A stretch of DNA of 5,106 nt from Kiritimatiellales bacterium (lineage in GTDB: Bacteria > Verrucomicrobiota > Kiritimatiellia > Kiritimatiellales > Pontiellaceae): NCBI GenBank assembly GCA_030630445.1, contig DAOVNC010000272.1, positions 1 to 5,106 of the forward strand, written 5' to 3'. Made by a program: the position numbers and the translations under genes. The notes under the pieces were generated by a model, which saw only the letters and a list, made by a program, of their open reading frames with translations, was not told where the DNA came from and did not search any database. Below, piece after piece: positions 1 through 5,106 of this stretch; position 1 is the stretch's first letter; the number at the start of each line of letters is the position of its first letter.

Positions 1-120
1 GAAGACTTCTGCCGGATCCGGAGCTACATCTGCACCGCCCGGAAGAATGCGGTTGGAGCCTTCGAATCGATTTCCGGATTGTTTCGAGGCCGCCCGGCTA
101 CGTTGCCGCTACCTGAGTAG
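1..120 (+). CDS. IS66-family transposase, C-terminal end (partial)
   Basis: The first frame is open from the window edge to a TAG stop and gives 39 residues beginning EDFCRIRSYICTARKN and ending in LPLPE. The pattern (D)FCRIR-x-YI-x-T-x-RK followed by a helix and a short Pro-rich tail is what I recall at the extreme C-terminus of IS66-type DDE transposases, where it lies just after the catalytic domain. The start, zinc-finger region and DDE residues are all outside the window, so it cannot be judged whether the transposase is intact. The stop lies only 4 bp before a TTAC that could be the element's right tip. Family assignment rests on remembered motif similarity, not on a search; another DDE transposase family is the main alternative. 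Confidence 0.72.
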   Translation, partial: EDFCRIRSYICTARKNAVGAFESISGLFRGRPATLPLPE

Positions 121-124
121 TTAC
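1..124 (+). mobile_element. Right end of an IS66-like insertion sequence
   Basis: IS66 elements usually begin 5'-GTAA and end TTAC-3'. The bases directly after the transposase stop are TTAC (121-124), so the right tip is proposed at 124. A short hairpin, CTAC-CTGA-GTAG (109-120), lies just inside. The adjacent 8 bp, AAAGATCG (125-132), would be one copy of the 8-bp target duplication typical of the family. The left end and the other copy are outside the window, so the exact boundary is inferred. Downstream of 124 a reading frame without a start codon opens, which is consistent with insertion into a gene. Confidence 0.55.
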
Positions 125-126
125 AA

Positions 127-297
127 AGATCGGAAGGGCTCCACTGGTGTAATACTTGGCTTATCTCCCTGATCATCACCGTTCTATTGAGCTACATTCT
201 GTTTAGTGTTTTTGGCCTAGACAAGAATAAGACCCAGCTTCCCGAAACAGTTAACATTGTGAACCCTATTGATGTTAACTTAATCAACGAGGAATAA
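127..297 (+). pseudogene. 5'-truncated small membrane protein, cut by the IS element
   Basis: This frame is open from the proposed element tip to a TAA and gives 56 residues. There is one clear transmembrane helix of about 20 residues (from TWLISLIITV through LFSVFGL), then a polar tail DKNKTQLPETVNIVNP ending in INEE. No ATG or usable GTG occurs in frame, and the purine-rich GGAAGGG near 132-138 has no in-frame start at a suitable distance. The 5' part was therefore probably lost to the insertion. The frame happens to be the same as that of the transposase, separated by its TAG. The stop lies 26 bp before the next gene, so the two probably shared an operon. No family is recognised. It could instead be non-coding DNA with a chance hydrophobic stretch, but a helix plus a polar tail argues for a real C-terminus. 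Confidence 0.45.
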
Positions 298-323
298 AGA
301 AGCATACCGCACAGGAGAATAAC

Positions 324-461
324 ATGAGCGAAGATAAATCAGACCCACCACCGCCACCACCGCCGCCACCAAAACCAAGAAGTGTGAGAGGCGCAGTTAT
401 TGGTGATAATGCAAGACGCACACCGCCACCACCACCGCCACCGAAAGAAAAGGAAGGTTAA
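324..461 (+). CDS. 45-residue protein with two polyproline tracts
   Basis: This is an intact small gene. ATG follows an AGGAG ribosome binding site (313-317) at 6 bp, and TAA is followed 11 bp later by a strong terminator. The protein starts MSEDKSD, then nine consecutive prolines (residues 8-16), a basic core KPRSVRGAVIGDNARRT (17-33), seven prolines (34-40), and a charged end KEKEG. It has no signal peptide or membrane segment. Runs of nine and seven prolines stall ribosomes and normally require EF-P, so expression should depend on EF-P. The prolines use both CCA and CCG codons, so the tract is not a plain trinucleotide expansion. I recognise no family. Polyproline II helices commonly serve as spacers or as ligands for SH3-like domains, so a bridging or docking role for the upstream membrane protein is possible but speculative. 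Confidence 0.62.
   Translation: MSEDKSDPPPPPPPPPKPRSVRGAVIGDNARRTPPPPPPPKEKEG
345..443 (+). repeat. Two CCA/CCG proline-codon tracts
   Basis: Nine proline codons (345-371) and seven proline codons (423-443) flank a 51-bp unique core inside the small gene. The order of CCA and CCG differs between the tracts. Low-complexity tracts of this kind can change length by replication slippage in 3-bp steps, which would keep the frame. Confidence 0.7.
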
Positions 462-472
462 CGCGGTATGAG

Positions 473-505
473 ACAGGGAGATCATTTTGGTCTCCCTGTT
501 TTTTT
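473..505 (+). terminator. Rho-independent terminator after the polyproline gene
   Basis: ACAGGGAGA (473-481) pairs perfectly with TCTCCCTGT (491-499) across a 9-nt loop and runs into a tract of seven T (499-505). It begins 11 bp after the stop of the polyproline gene and therefore ends that transcript. A clean terminator here supports the view that the small gene is really transcribed. Confidence 0.85.
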
Positions 506-546
506 AAGTAGATTCCCCCCTTGAAACTGCTACACAAAGGGTCTCG

Positions 547-588
547 ATGGGGTTGACGCGTGTTAGCCAGAACGAGCCTCACCTGTAG
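547..588 (+). CDS. Possible 13-residue leader peptide overlapping a terminator hairpin
   Basis: ATG at 547 follows AAGGG at 5 bp and opens a 13-codon frame, MGLTRVSQNEPHL, whose TAG (586-588) lies in the ascending arm and loop side of the hairpin at 575-605. A short frame ending inside a terminator is the layout of a transcription attenuator. The peptide has no run of a single amino acid, and no structural gene follows on this strand, so there is nothing obvious for it to regulate. It may be chance or the remnant of a lost operon. Confidence 0.15.
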   Translation: MGLTRVSQNEPHL

Positions 589-609
589 TCACTACGGGTG
601 GGGCTTTTT
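575..609 (+). terminator. Strong second rho-independent terminator
   Basis: A 14-bp stem runs from AGCCTCACCTGTAG (575-588) to CTACGGGTGGGGCT (592-605) with a 3-nt loop and only two G-U pairs. It is followed by TTTTT (605-609). The bases outside can also pair (ACGA at 572-575 with TCGT at 609-612). The T tract is only on the plus-strand side, so it ends rightward transcription. It lies about 70 bp after the first terminator, so it either backs that one up or ends an unrecognised short transcript starting between them. Confidence 0.8.
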
Positions 610-618
610 CGTGCCTTA

Positions 619-664
619 TTTCTGTACTATTTTACGAGGCTTTACTGTACCATTTTAGAAGGCC
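619..664 (+). repeat. Tandem imperfect 23-bp direct repeat
   Basis: Two adjacent 23-bp units (619-641 and 642-664) match at 18 of 23 positions. The best-conserved part is CTGTAC, then T or C, then ATTTTA, then a 3' AGGC. The units abut with no spacer, so equivalent faces are 23 bp apart, or roughly two helical turns. This is the pattern expected of paired protein-binding sites, such as operators, or of transposase-binding repeats near an element end. No gene for the binding protein is in the window. The repeat sits between a rightward terminator and the convergent end of the minus-strand cluster, which does not suit a promoter operator for any gene seen here. Confidence 0.6.
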
Positions 665-711
665 GAAGATCACTAATACCCCTGCAAACATTGCTTATAA
701 AGGACTCACAG

Positions 712-750
712 ATGGATATTCATGATCCATTTGATTTTCCTTTATTTTAA
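712..750 (+). CDS. Possible 12-residue mini-ORF
   Basis: ATG follows AAGGA (700-704) at 7 bp and opens a frame MDIHDPFDFPLF ending in TAA. The ribosome binding site and spacing look real, and an AT-rich TATAAA lies just upstream (696-701). The peptide is acidic and aromatic and matches nothing I know. Its last bases overlap, on the opposite strand, the stop of the minus-strand gene that ends at 742. Inverted arms ATGGAT (712-717) and ATCCAT (725-730) surround the start and could fold over it. It may be the 5' remnant of a gene whose body was replaced by the sulfatase cluster, or chance. Confidence 0.2.
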   Translation: MDIHDPFDFPLF

Positions 751-1104
751 GTTGTCCTTCACGGGTGCGATCAATTTGTCCAGCGTCCGGCCGATCTCTA
801 GCGCATTGAATTTGTGCAACGGAATTGAGCGCGAAGTATTGATGTAGACGCCATTTTCAATTTTCGGGTTCTCGCGATAAAATCCGATCACCAATTTTTC
901 GGCAACCACATCCGCCGCGAAATAGATCAAATCCACCACCAGCCCCGCCTTGGTGGAATATTCCTTCGAGAAAACAAACTGCAGGTGCCGCACATAGTCG
1001 CCACGGATGGAAAACTGGTCTTCCGCCCGCCGATGCTTATACCCGCGCTTGTTCATGGCCGACTTAATAATTCCGTTATCCGTCAACATATATCGATTCC
1101 CCAT
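742..1104 (-). CDS. Hypothetical protein, 120 residues
   Basis: This is the last gene of the minus-strand cluster. ATG at 1104 directly follows an in-frame TGA, so the frame cannot extend further. GAAGGGA (1116-1122) lies 11 bp upstream, which is slightly long. A second in-frame ATG at 1089 is an alternative start that removes five residues. The protein has no signal peptide or membrane helix, so it is probably cytoplasmic. It shows a basic stretch KRGYKHRRAEDQF (about 19-31), alternating hydrophobic strands such as HLQFVFSKEY and GLVVDLIYFAADVV, and a helical C-terminus with LDKLI. The layout weakly recalls DUF4304-like proteins (GYKHRR, then two or three strands), but this is too thin to assign. 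It is 75 bp behind sulfatase 1, so it may be cotranscribed or use its own promoter. No function is proposed. Confidence 0.6.
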   Translation of the reverse strand: MGNRYMLTDNGIIKSAMNKRGYKHRRAEDQFSIRGDYVRHLQFVFSKEYSTKAGLVVDLIYFAADVVAEKLVIGFYRENPKIENGVYINTSRSIPLHKFNALEIGRTLDKLIAPVKDNLK

Positions 1105-1134
1105 TCAATTCTTGGTCCCTTCAGCAAAACCCCA

Positions 1135-1162
1135 ATCATTGGAAAACCGCCCATCGAGTCAA
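1135..1162 (-). promoter_or_regulatory. Candidate sigma70-type promoter for the 120-residue gene
   Basis: On the minus strand, TTGACT (1157-1162) and AATGAT (1135-1140) are separated by 16 bp. They lie between sulfatase 1 and the small gene, with transcription predicted to start about 20 bp before its ATG. The -35 box matches five of six consensus bases and the -10 box four of six. This is suggestive only. Confidence 0.25.
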
Positions 1163-1179
1163 GGCAATTAAAAGGGGTT

Positions 1180-2661
1180 CTATTCGGACTTCGGCAAATC
1201 TTGCCGGAAGCTGCTGCGTTCCCGCTCCAGGATGGCGTTTAAACGCGCGAATTTTTCGGGATGTCGCTTTGCCAAATCCTCACGTTCGCCGGGATCGTCG
1301 TTCAGGTTGAACAGCAGATATTGCACCTTGCCGCCCTTGACCTTTTCCGGCACCAGCTTCCAGCCGCCGCGGGTGATGACGGTGCTGTTGTCGACGAATA
1401 TATAGTCATGCTCCGGCGAGGATTTACCATAGAGCGTCGGCAGCCACGAAAGACCGTCTTTGCCGTCGGGCATCGGCACAGCGGCGAGCGCGGCGAGCGT
1501 GGGCATGAAATCATAGTTGGCCGTCAGCCGGTTGTTGGTGGTTCCAGCGGCGATGCGACCCGGCCAACGGGCAATCAACGGCACGCTCAGCCCACCCTGA
1601 AACGGCGTCCATTTCGTTCCCGCCAAATCCCGCGACCCTTTAAAGACATCGTCTTCACCATGGTACTGTCGATTGCGGGCCTTGCCCTTCTTGGAGCGCT
1701 CCCAATAATAGATCTCGTGGCCGTTGTCGGAGGTAAAGAAGACGATGGTGTTTTTATCCAGCCCCAGCTTCTTGAGCTCGGCCATGATTTTCCCGACGTG
1801 GTCGTCGAGCATAATGACCATCGAGGCATATTCCTTCTCGACATCGGTAAGGCGTTCATCGTTTGCAACAGCGGGATGCACCTCGGGAATATCGACCGGC
1901 CCGTGCGGCAACTGGGTCGAATGGTAGAGAAAGAATGGGCGATCCTTGTTGGTTCGGATGAACGCCAGCATCTCCTTGAGGAAGACGTCCTGCGAGTAGA
2001 CCGACTTTCCAGTGCGGTCGCGCCGTCTTTCGGTGGCATCCAGGCCGTAGGTTTCCATGGTCTTTCCGGCGTTGAGGTGGGTGTTTCCGGGCAACATTAG
2101 CTTCTCGCCATCCTTCCACAGATAGGTGGGGTAGAAGCCATGCGCCCGCTGGTGGTCGTAGTAGCCGACATAGTGGTCCCATCCGTGGCGGACGAGGCGC
2201 TCGTGGCTGGTTTGGAACCCCCAATCCAGCTTGCCGAATTGCCCCGTGATGTAGCCCGCCTGCTGGGCAAGCTGGGCAAGAAATACCTCGCCGTCGGCGG
2301 CTTGGACCTGCTTGGCCAGATAGGTTTCCAGCTCCTGTTGCGTGAGCTCGCCCTTGTCCATCTTGATGGTTTGCCCACCACGGCTAATATTCCATGCACC
2401 GCGATGGCCATCGTGCAATCCGGTCAGCAGGCTTGCCCGGGCCGGGGCGCAGTATTTGCAACCGTGGGCATAGGTAAAGCGCATGCCCTCATCGGCCAAC
2501 CGGTCAATGTTCGGGGTCTTGATAATTTGCTGGCCATAGCAACCCAGCAACCCTGCCCCAAGATCGTCGGCGTAGATCAGGATAATATTGGGAGGCCGCT
2601 TGATTTGCTCTGCATTCGCCAGAGTCAATATGCTAAACAGGATCAGAATTGCTCGTTTCAT
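1180..2661 (-). CDS. Secreted S1-type sulfatase (CAPAR variant), sulfatase 1
   Basis: This is a formylglycine-dependent sulfatase that hydrolyses sulfate esters, probably on a polysaccharide outside the cytoplasm. From the ATG at 2661 it has 493 residues, a normal family length. A signal peptide (KRAILILFSILTLANA) ends near residue 17. The N-terminal domain then shows NIILIYADDLG with metal ligands D32 and D33, CAPAR with C71 to be converted to formylglycine and R75, K144 in GKLDWG, H253 in LPHGP, and D312-N313 in SDNGHE. The K350...FQGG region leads into the C-terminal subdomain (GWKLV, LFNLNDDPGEREDL). Two features are unusual: Ala replaces Ser in CxPSR, and Asp-146 stands where the GKWHLG motif has His. 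The stretch HQRAHGFYPTYLW resembles a group of PVC-bacterial sulfatases I recall. The substrate is unknown. Activation needs a maturase not encoded here. An in-frame ATG at 2670 would add three residues and overlap the upstream gene by 8 bp. Confidence 0.93.
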   Translation of the reverse strand: MKRAILILFSILTLANAEQIKRPPNIILIYADDLGAGLLGCYGQQIIKTPNIDRLADEGMRFTYAHGCKYCAPARASLLTGLHDGHRGAWNISRGGQTIKMDKGELTQQELETYLAKQVQAADGEVFLAQLAQQAGYITGQFGKLDWGFQTSHERLVRHGWDHYVGYYDHQRAHGFYPTYLWKDGEKLMLPGNTHLNAGKTMETYGLDATERRRDRTGKSVYSQDVFLKEMLAFIRTNKDRPFFLYHSTQLPHGPVDIPEVHPAVANDERLTDVEKEYASMVIMLDDHVGKIMAELKKLGLDKNTIVFFTSDNGHEIYYWERSKKGKARNRQYHGEDDVFKGSRDLAGTKWTPFQGGLSVPLIARWPGRIAAGTTNNRLTANYDFMPTLAALAAVPMPDGKDGLSWLPTLYGKSSPEHDYIFVDNSTVITRGGWKLVPEKVKGGKVQYLLFNLNDDPGEREDLAKRHPEKFARLNAILERERSSFRQDLPKSE

Positions 2662-2662
2662 T

Positions 2663-4105
2663 TTACGCATTCCTTTTGGGGTTGGGCTCTGCGGGAACCG
2701 GTGCGCCGACCGTTTCCCACCAGGTGATCAATTCATCGAGAAGCTCGTCGCGCTTGGCGGTATTTTTGAGGGATAGATCGTTCAATTCGCCCGGATCATC
2801 CTTGAGGTTGTAGAGCTCGACCGACTTGTTTTCGGCGATCTTCGCGCGCCCGCCATCGAGGCTCCACTCCTCGAAATGCAGGAGCAGTTTCCAGTCGCCC
2901 TTGCGGATGACACTGACGGGGCGCTGCCGATATTTCGGGTTGCGGGCGCCTTCATACTTTGGATTGCCGGCCAGATAGGCCGGGAAGTGCCAGAACATGG
3001 GGCGCTCTTCGATGCTTCCGCCTTTGAGCAACGGCACGATGCTGGTGCCGTCAAGCGGCTGCCCGTCCACATGCGCGGGAATGTCTGTGACGCCGGCGAG
3101 TTCGAGCATCGTGGGATAGAGGTCGATAGCCATCACCGGAACATGGCTCTTGTCGGGTTTGATCTTTCCGGGCCAACGGACAATGAAGGGCACGCGAATG
3201 CCGCCTTCGTAGAAGCTGCCTTTGTAGGCGCGCAACGGCGGCTGGGTGCAGTGACTGGGCGTTCCGCCGTTGTCGGAAAGAAAGAAGACCACGGTGTTGT
3301 CGTCGATCCCCAGCTCCTTGAGCTTCTTCATCAACATGCCGATGCCAGCATCGGTGTCGTGCATCATGCCGCCGTACTTTGGGCTTTTGTTGATTTTTCC
3401 CGGTTTCTTGTTGGCATAGATTTCCTTGGATTCCGGACGGCAGATATCCGGGCCGTGGACGGCGTGGTGCGCCAAGTAGATGAGAAACGGCTTGTTTTCG
3501 CGATGGCAGGCTTCCGCAAAATCCATGGCGTGGCGGGTGTAGGCAAAGATCTGTTTTGGGTCGCCATCCTGCTTGAACAACTTTCCGAGCTTCTTGGCGT
3601 CATGCTCCGACACATCGTCGAACCCCTGCACATCCGGCATGATCTTTTCGGGGCCTGCGACGTGCCACTTGCCATACATCGCCGTTTTATACCCCGCCTT
3701 CTGGAGCGCTTCGCCAAAGGTGATGCGCTCCTTGCGGAGCGTCTGCCCATCCTGGACATCGGCCAGCGAGAGGCGATCGGTTTTCTTGTTTCCCCGGTGG
3801 ATGGTCCAGACATTATAGAAGTCGTTCCGCGGGGGATACTGCCCGGAAAGGAGGGCGCAGCGCGAGGGGGCGCAGTTGGCGGCGTTCACATAGCCTTGGT
3901 CGAAGACGAGGCCCTCCTCGCCAATCTTATCGATATTGGGCGTAACGAGATAATCGCTCCCGTTGCCCGACCAGTCGCGCCAACCCATGTCGTCGATAAA
4001 CAGGATCACGAAATTGGGTTTTGGTGGAGTTGCCGCGCTAGCTGCCACGACCATCCCCGCCGCCATGAGTGAGGCGAGCCCACCGCTGATTTTTTTCATC
4101 TTCAT
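2663..4105 (-). CDS. Secreted S1-type sulfatase (CAPSR), sulfatase 2
   Basis: This is a formylglycine-dependent sulfatase of 480 residues. ATG follows AGGAG (4114-4118) at 8 bp, an ideal start. A signal peptide with a Gly/Ala-rich core ends near ASA at residue 24. All hallmark residues are present and canonical: FIDDMG with D38 and D39, CAPSR with C78 (formylglycine precursor) and R82, GKWH with K146 and H148, H217 in HAVHGP, D278-N279 in LSDNGG, and K295 in YKGSFYEGG. The C-terminal subdomain is complete (LYPTMLELAG, GDWKLLLH, LYNLKDDPGELNDL). It should therefore be active once matured by a sulfatase-maturating enzyme acting on the Cys form. It lies 29 bp behind the SGNH gene and is coupled to sulfatase 1. 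Since the two sulfatases differ clearly in sequence, they probably remove sulfates from different positions or sugars. The substrate cannot be assigned. Confidence 0.95.
   Translation of the reverse strand: MKMKKISGGLASLMAAGMVVAASAATPPKPNFVILFIDDMGWRDWSGNGSDYLVTPNIDKIGEEGLVFDQGYVNAANCAPSRCALLSGQYPPRNDFYNVWTIHRGNKKTDRLSLADVQDGQTLRKERITFGEALQKAGYKTAMYGKWHVAGPEKIMPDVQGFDDVSEHDAKKLGKLFKQDGDPKQIFAYTRHAMDFAEACHRENKPFLIYLAHHAVHGPDICRPESKEIYANKKPGKINKSPKYGGMMHDTDAGIGMLMKKLKELGIDDNTVVFFLSDNGGTPSHCTQPPLRAYKGSFYEGGIRVPFIVRWPGKIKPDKSHVPVMAIDLYPTMLELAGVTDIPAHVDGQPLDGTSIVPLLKGGSIEERPMFWHFPAYLAGNPKYEGARNPKYRQRPVSVIRKGDWKLLLHFEEWSLDGGRAKIAENKSVELYNLKDDPGELNDLSLKNTAKRDELLDELITWWETVGAPVPAEPNPKRNA
2671..2675 (-). 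promoter_or_regulatory. Ribosome binding site deciding the start of sulfatase 1
   Basis: AAGGA on the minus strand touches the ATG at 2670 with no spacer but lies 9 bp before the ATG at 2661. The normal spacing favours 2661. That start is separated from the stop of the upstream sulfatase (2663-2665) by a single base, which suggests translational coupling by ribosome re-initiation. The site lies within the last codons of the upstream gene. Confidence 0.6.
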
Positions 4106-4134
4106 TGATTCGACTCCTATTGATCCGTTAAAGC

Positions 4135-5106
4135 TTAATGAGTTTTGTTTAAAGACGCCCCGTGGACGAGCACATGGACAACACGCAGCACCTCGCCGCC
4201 ACGTTGACCTTCGGGGCGAGCCAGCACTTCGACCTCAAGTTGGTGCGCGCCGAACTTGAGATTGCGGGCCAGCAGCATGGGATTCGGCAAGTGCAGGTGG
4301 TGGCTGTGCCGCGTAAAGGTTTCGACCTCCTGCCAGGCACTGCCGTCGACGCGCCAGCGGATGCGCCCGGCACCGGGGCCGCTGATCGTCCACAGACCGA
4401 TGCCCGTTCCTTCAAAAGCCACGGAAAAGGAGCCGGTGGCTCCACGGGCTTCAAGCACGGGGACGTTGACAAAGCCCTCGCGGGTCCGGGCCTTGTCGGC
4501 AGGTTTCCAGTTGTCGATGACTTGCGTGTGGTTGAGCGCCGACGCCGCGGTCGGCGGCAGGAGGCGACCATGGATCCAGTTGGCGGGGTCAAGCGGTTGC
4601 CCAGGTTGCCGTTGCCCGGACAGCGCGATGCCATCGGCCCAAGCGGCATCCAGTAGTTTGCCGATCTGCTCCGCATAAAGTTTCTGCCCGAACGCCGGCA
4701 CATGGCAATTGGCGTTGAAGTCGCGTTTCCAGTCCATGTTGCCCGCGGCGATCTGCTGCTGCACATGCAGAGCCATGTTGATCGATGGCACGGCGTAGTG
4801 TTGTGCCACGGCCTCATGCTCGGCGATCACCATGGGCACCTCGGCCTTGGCATAGGCGGCCAGGTGCGGGCCGTCGGCAAAATGCAGCATAAGCACCTCG
4901 ATGCCCAACTCGCGAGCGGAGCGAACCACGCCCTCCATGCCTTGCCGCGCCTCTTCTGCCGTGCGCCCGATATGAAGATCGTTGACGGCCGCCTCGATCA
5001 CCAACAGATCCGGAGTGCCCTGCCCCAGGACATCGCGCTCGAAGCGGTGTGCGTGGCCCATGGTGCCGATCGAGGGAATACCGGCATTTTCAAACTGAAA
5101 CTTGCA
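4135..5106 (-). CDS. SGNH/GDSL hydrolase with C-terminal beta-sandwich domain (5' end outside window)
   Basis: The frame is open to the right edge, so the start and the catalytic GDS block are missing; 323 residues are visible. An ATG at 5061 exists, but NAGIPSIGT upstream of it belongs to the SGNH fold, so it is internal. Visible features in order are NAGIP; RFERDVL; PDLLVIEAAVND, whose Asn (codon 4981-4983) is the block III oxyanion residue; and DFNANCHVPAFGQKLYA, whose His (codon 4702-4704) is the likely catalytic block V His. A C-terminal domain of about 140 residues follows (FEGTGIGLWTISGPGAGRIRWRVDG, split here only by words: FEGTGIGLW then GAGRIRWRVDG; later HHLHLPN and VVHVLVHG), a beta-sandwich type I recall behind such hydrolases. 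The likely role is removing acetyl or other acyl groups from a polysaccharide, making it accessible to the sulfatases. The Asp of the usual DxxH is not at its standard place. Whether a signal peptide exists cannot be seen. Confidence 0.85.
   Translation of the reverse strand, partial: CKFQFENAGIPSIGTMGHAHRFERDVLGQGTPDLLVIEAAVNDLHIGRTAEEARQGMEGVVRSARELGIEVLMLHFADGPHLAAYAKAEVPMVIAEHEAVAQHYAVPSINMALHVQQQIAAGNMDWKRDFNANCHVPAFGQKLYAEQIGKLLDAAWADGIALSGQRQPGQPLDPANWIHGRLLPPTAASALNHTQVIDNWKPADKARTREGFVNVPVLEARGATGSFSVAFEGTGIGLWTISGPGAGRIRWRVDGSAWQEVETFTRHSHHLHLPNPMLLARNLKFGAHQLEVEVLARPEGQRGGEVLRVVHVLVHGASLNKTH

Noticed and set aside
468..524. Short frame starting at ATG 468
   Set aside because: It is made of the terminator hairpin itself and has no ribosome binding site.
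397..582. Minus-strand frame of 61 codons with a hydrophobic, Val-rich end
   Set aside because: Its C-terminal part is the reverse complement of proline codons, and it runs backwards through the first terminator, so it is not a gene.
506..612. A tRNA or other known structured RNA between the terminators
   Set aside because: I looked for a cloverleaf, a TTCGAAT-type loop and a CCA end and found none; the only strong fold is the terminator.
1105..1179. A terminator between sulfatase 1 and the 120-residue gene
   Set aside because: AACCCC and GGGGTT arms exist, but they are about 38 nt apart, so the hairpin would be weak.
1261..2100. Plus-strand open frame of 279 codons
   Set aside because: It is antisense to sulfatase 1 and has low-complexity, unrecognisable content, so it is a shadow.
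2876..4072. Long plus-strand open frame of 398 codons
   Set aside because: It is exactly antisense to sulfatase 2, whose motifs are complete. The translation shows no family pattern and no ribosome binding site; it is a by-product of codon bias.
4162..4678. Overlapping plus-strand frames and a 222-codon minus-strand frame
   Set aside because: They lie within the SGNH gene in wrong frames and are rich in Arg, Ser and Pro, as frame-shifted GC-rich DNA usually is.

Overview
The window joins two unlike halves. The right part, about 742 to the end, is a minus-strand gene cluster for carbohydrate breakdown. In transcription order it holds an SGNH/GDSL hydrolase (start outside the window), a CAPSR-type sulfatase, a CAPAR-type sulfatase, and a small protein I do not recognise. 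The left part, about 1 to 740, is visibly AT-richer and accessory in character. It holds the 3' end of an IS66-like transposase, a start-less membrane-protein reading frame that the element appears to have cut, an intact 45-residue protein with two polyproline tracts, two strong plus-strand terminators, a tandem 23-bp repeat and two mini-ORFs.

The organism is most likely a glycan-degrading bacterium of the PVC group (Kiritimatiellota, Lentisphaerae or Planctomycetes), possibly marine. This is inferred from two secreted sulfatases of different type in one operon with an SGNH esterase-like protein, and from a transposase C-terminus (RIRSYICTARKN) of a kind I recall from those phyla. No marker gene confirms it.

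The minus-strand genes are closely packed. The SGNH gene and sulfatase 2 are 29 bp apart, and sulfatase 2 and sulfatase 1 are 1 bp apart (or overlap by 8 bp, depending on the start). The small gene follows after 75 bp that contain a possible promoter of its own. Both sulfatases have signal peptides and the cysteine form of the formylglycine motif, so they need a maturase encoded elsewhere. The simplest reading is that the esterase-like enzyme removes acyl groups while the two sulfatases remove differently placed sulfates from one sulfated, acylated polysaccharide. The substrate cannot be read from the sequence.

The most unusual content is on the left. The polyproline microprotein has a good ribosome binding site and its own terminator, and it sits 26 bp behind a truncated single-span membrane protein. 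Together they may be what remains of a small membrane-associated operon broken by the IS element. I found no tRNA, rRNA or CRISPR array.
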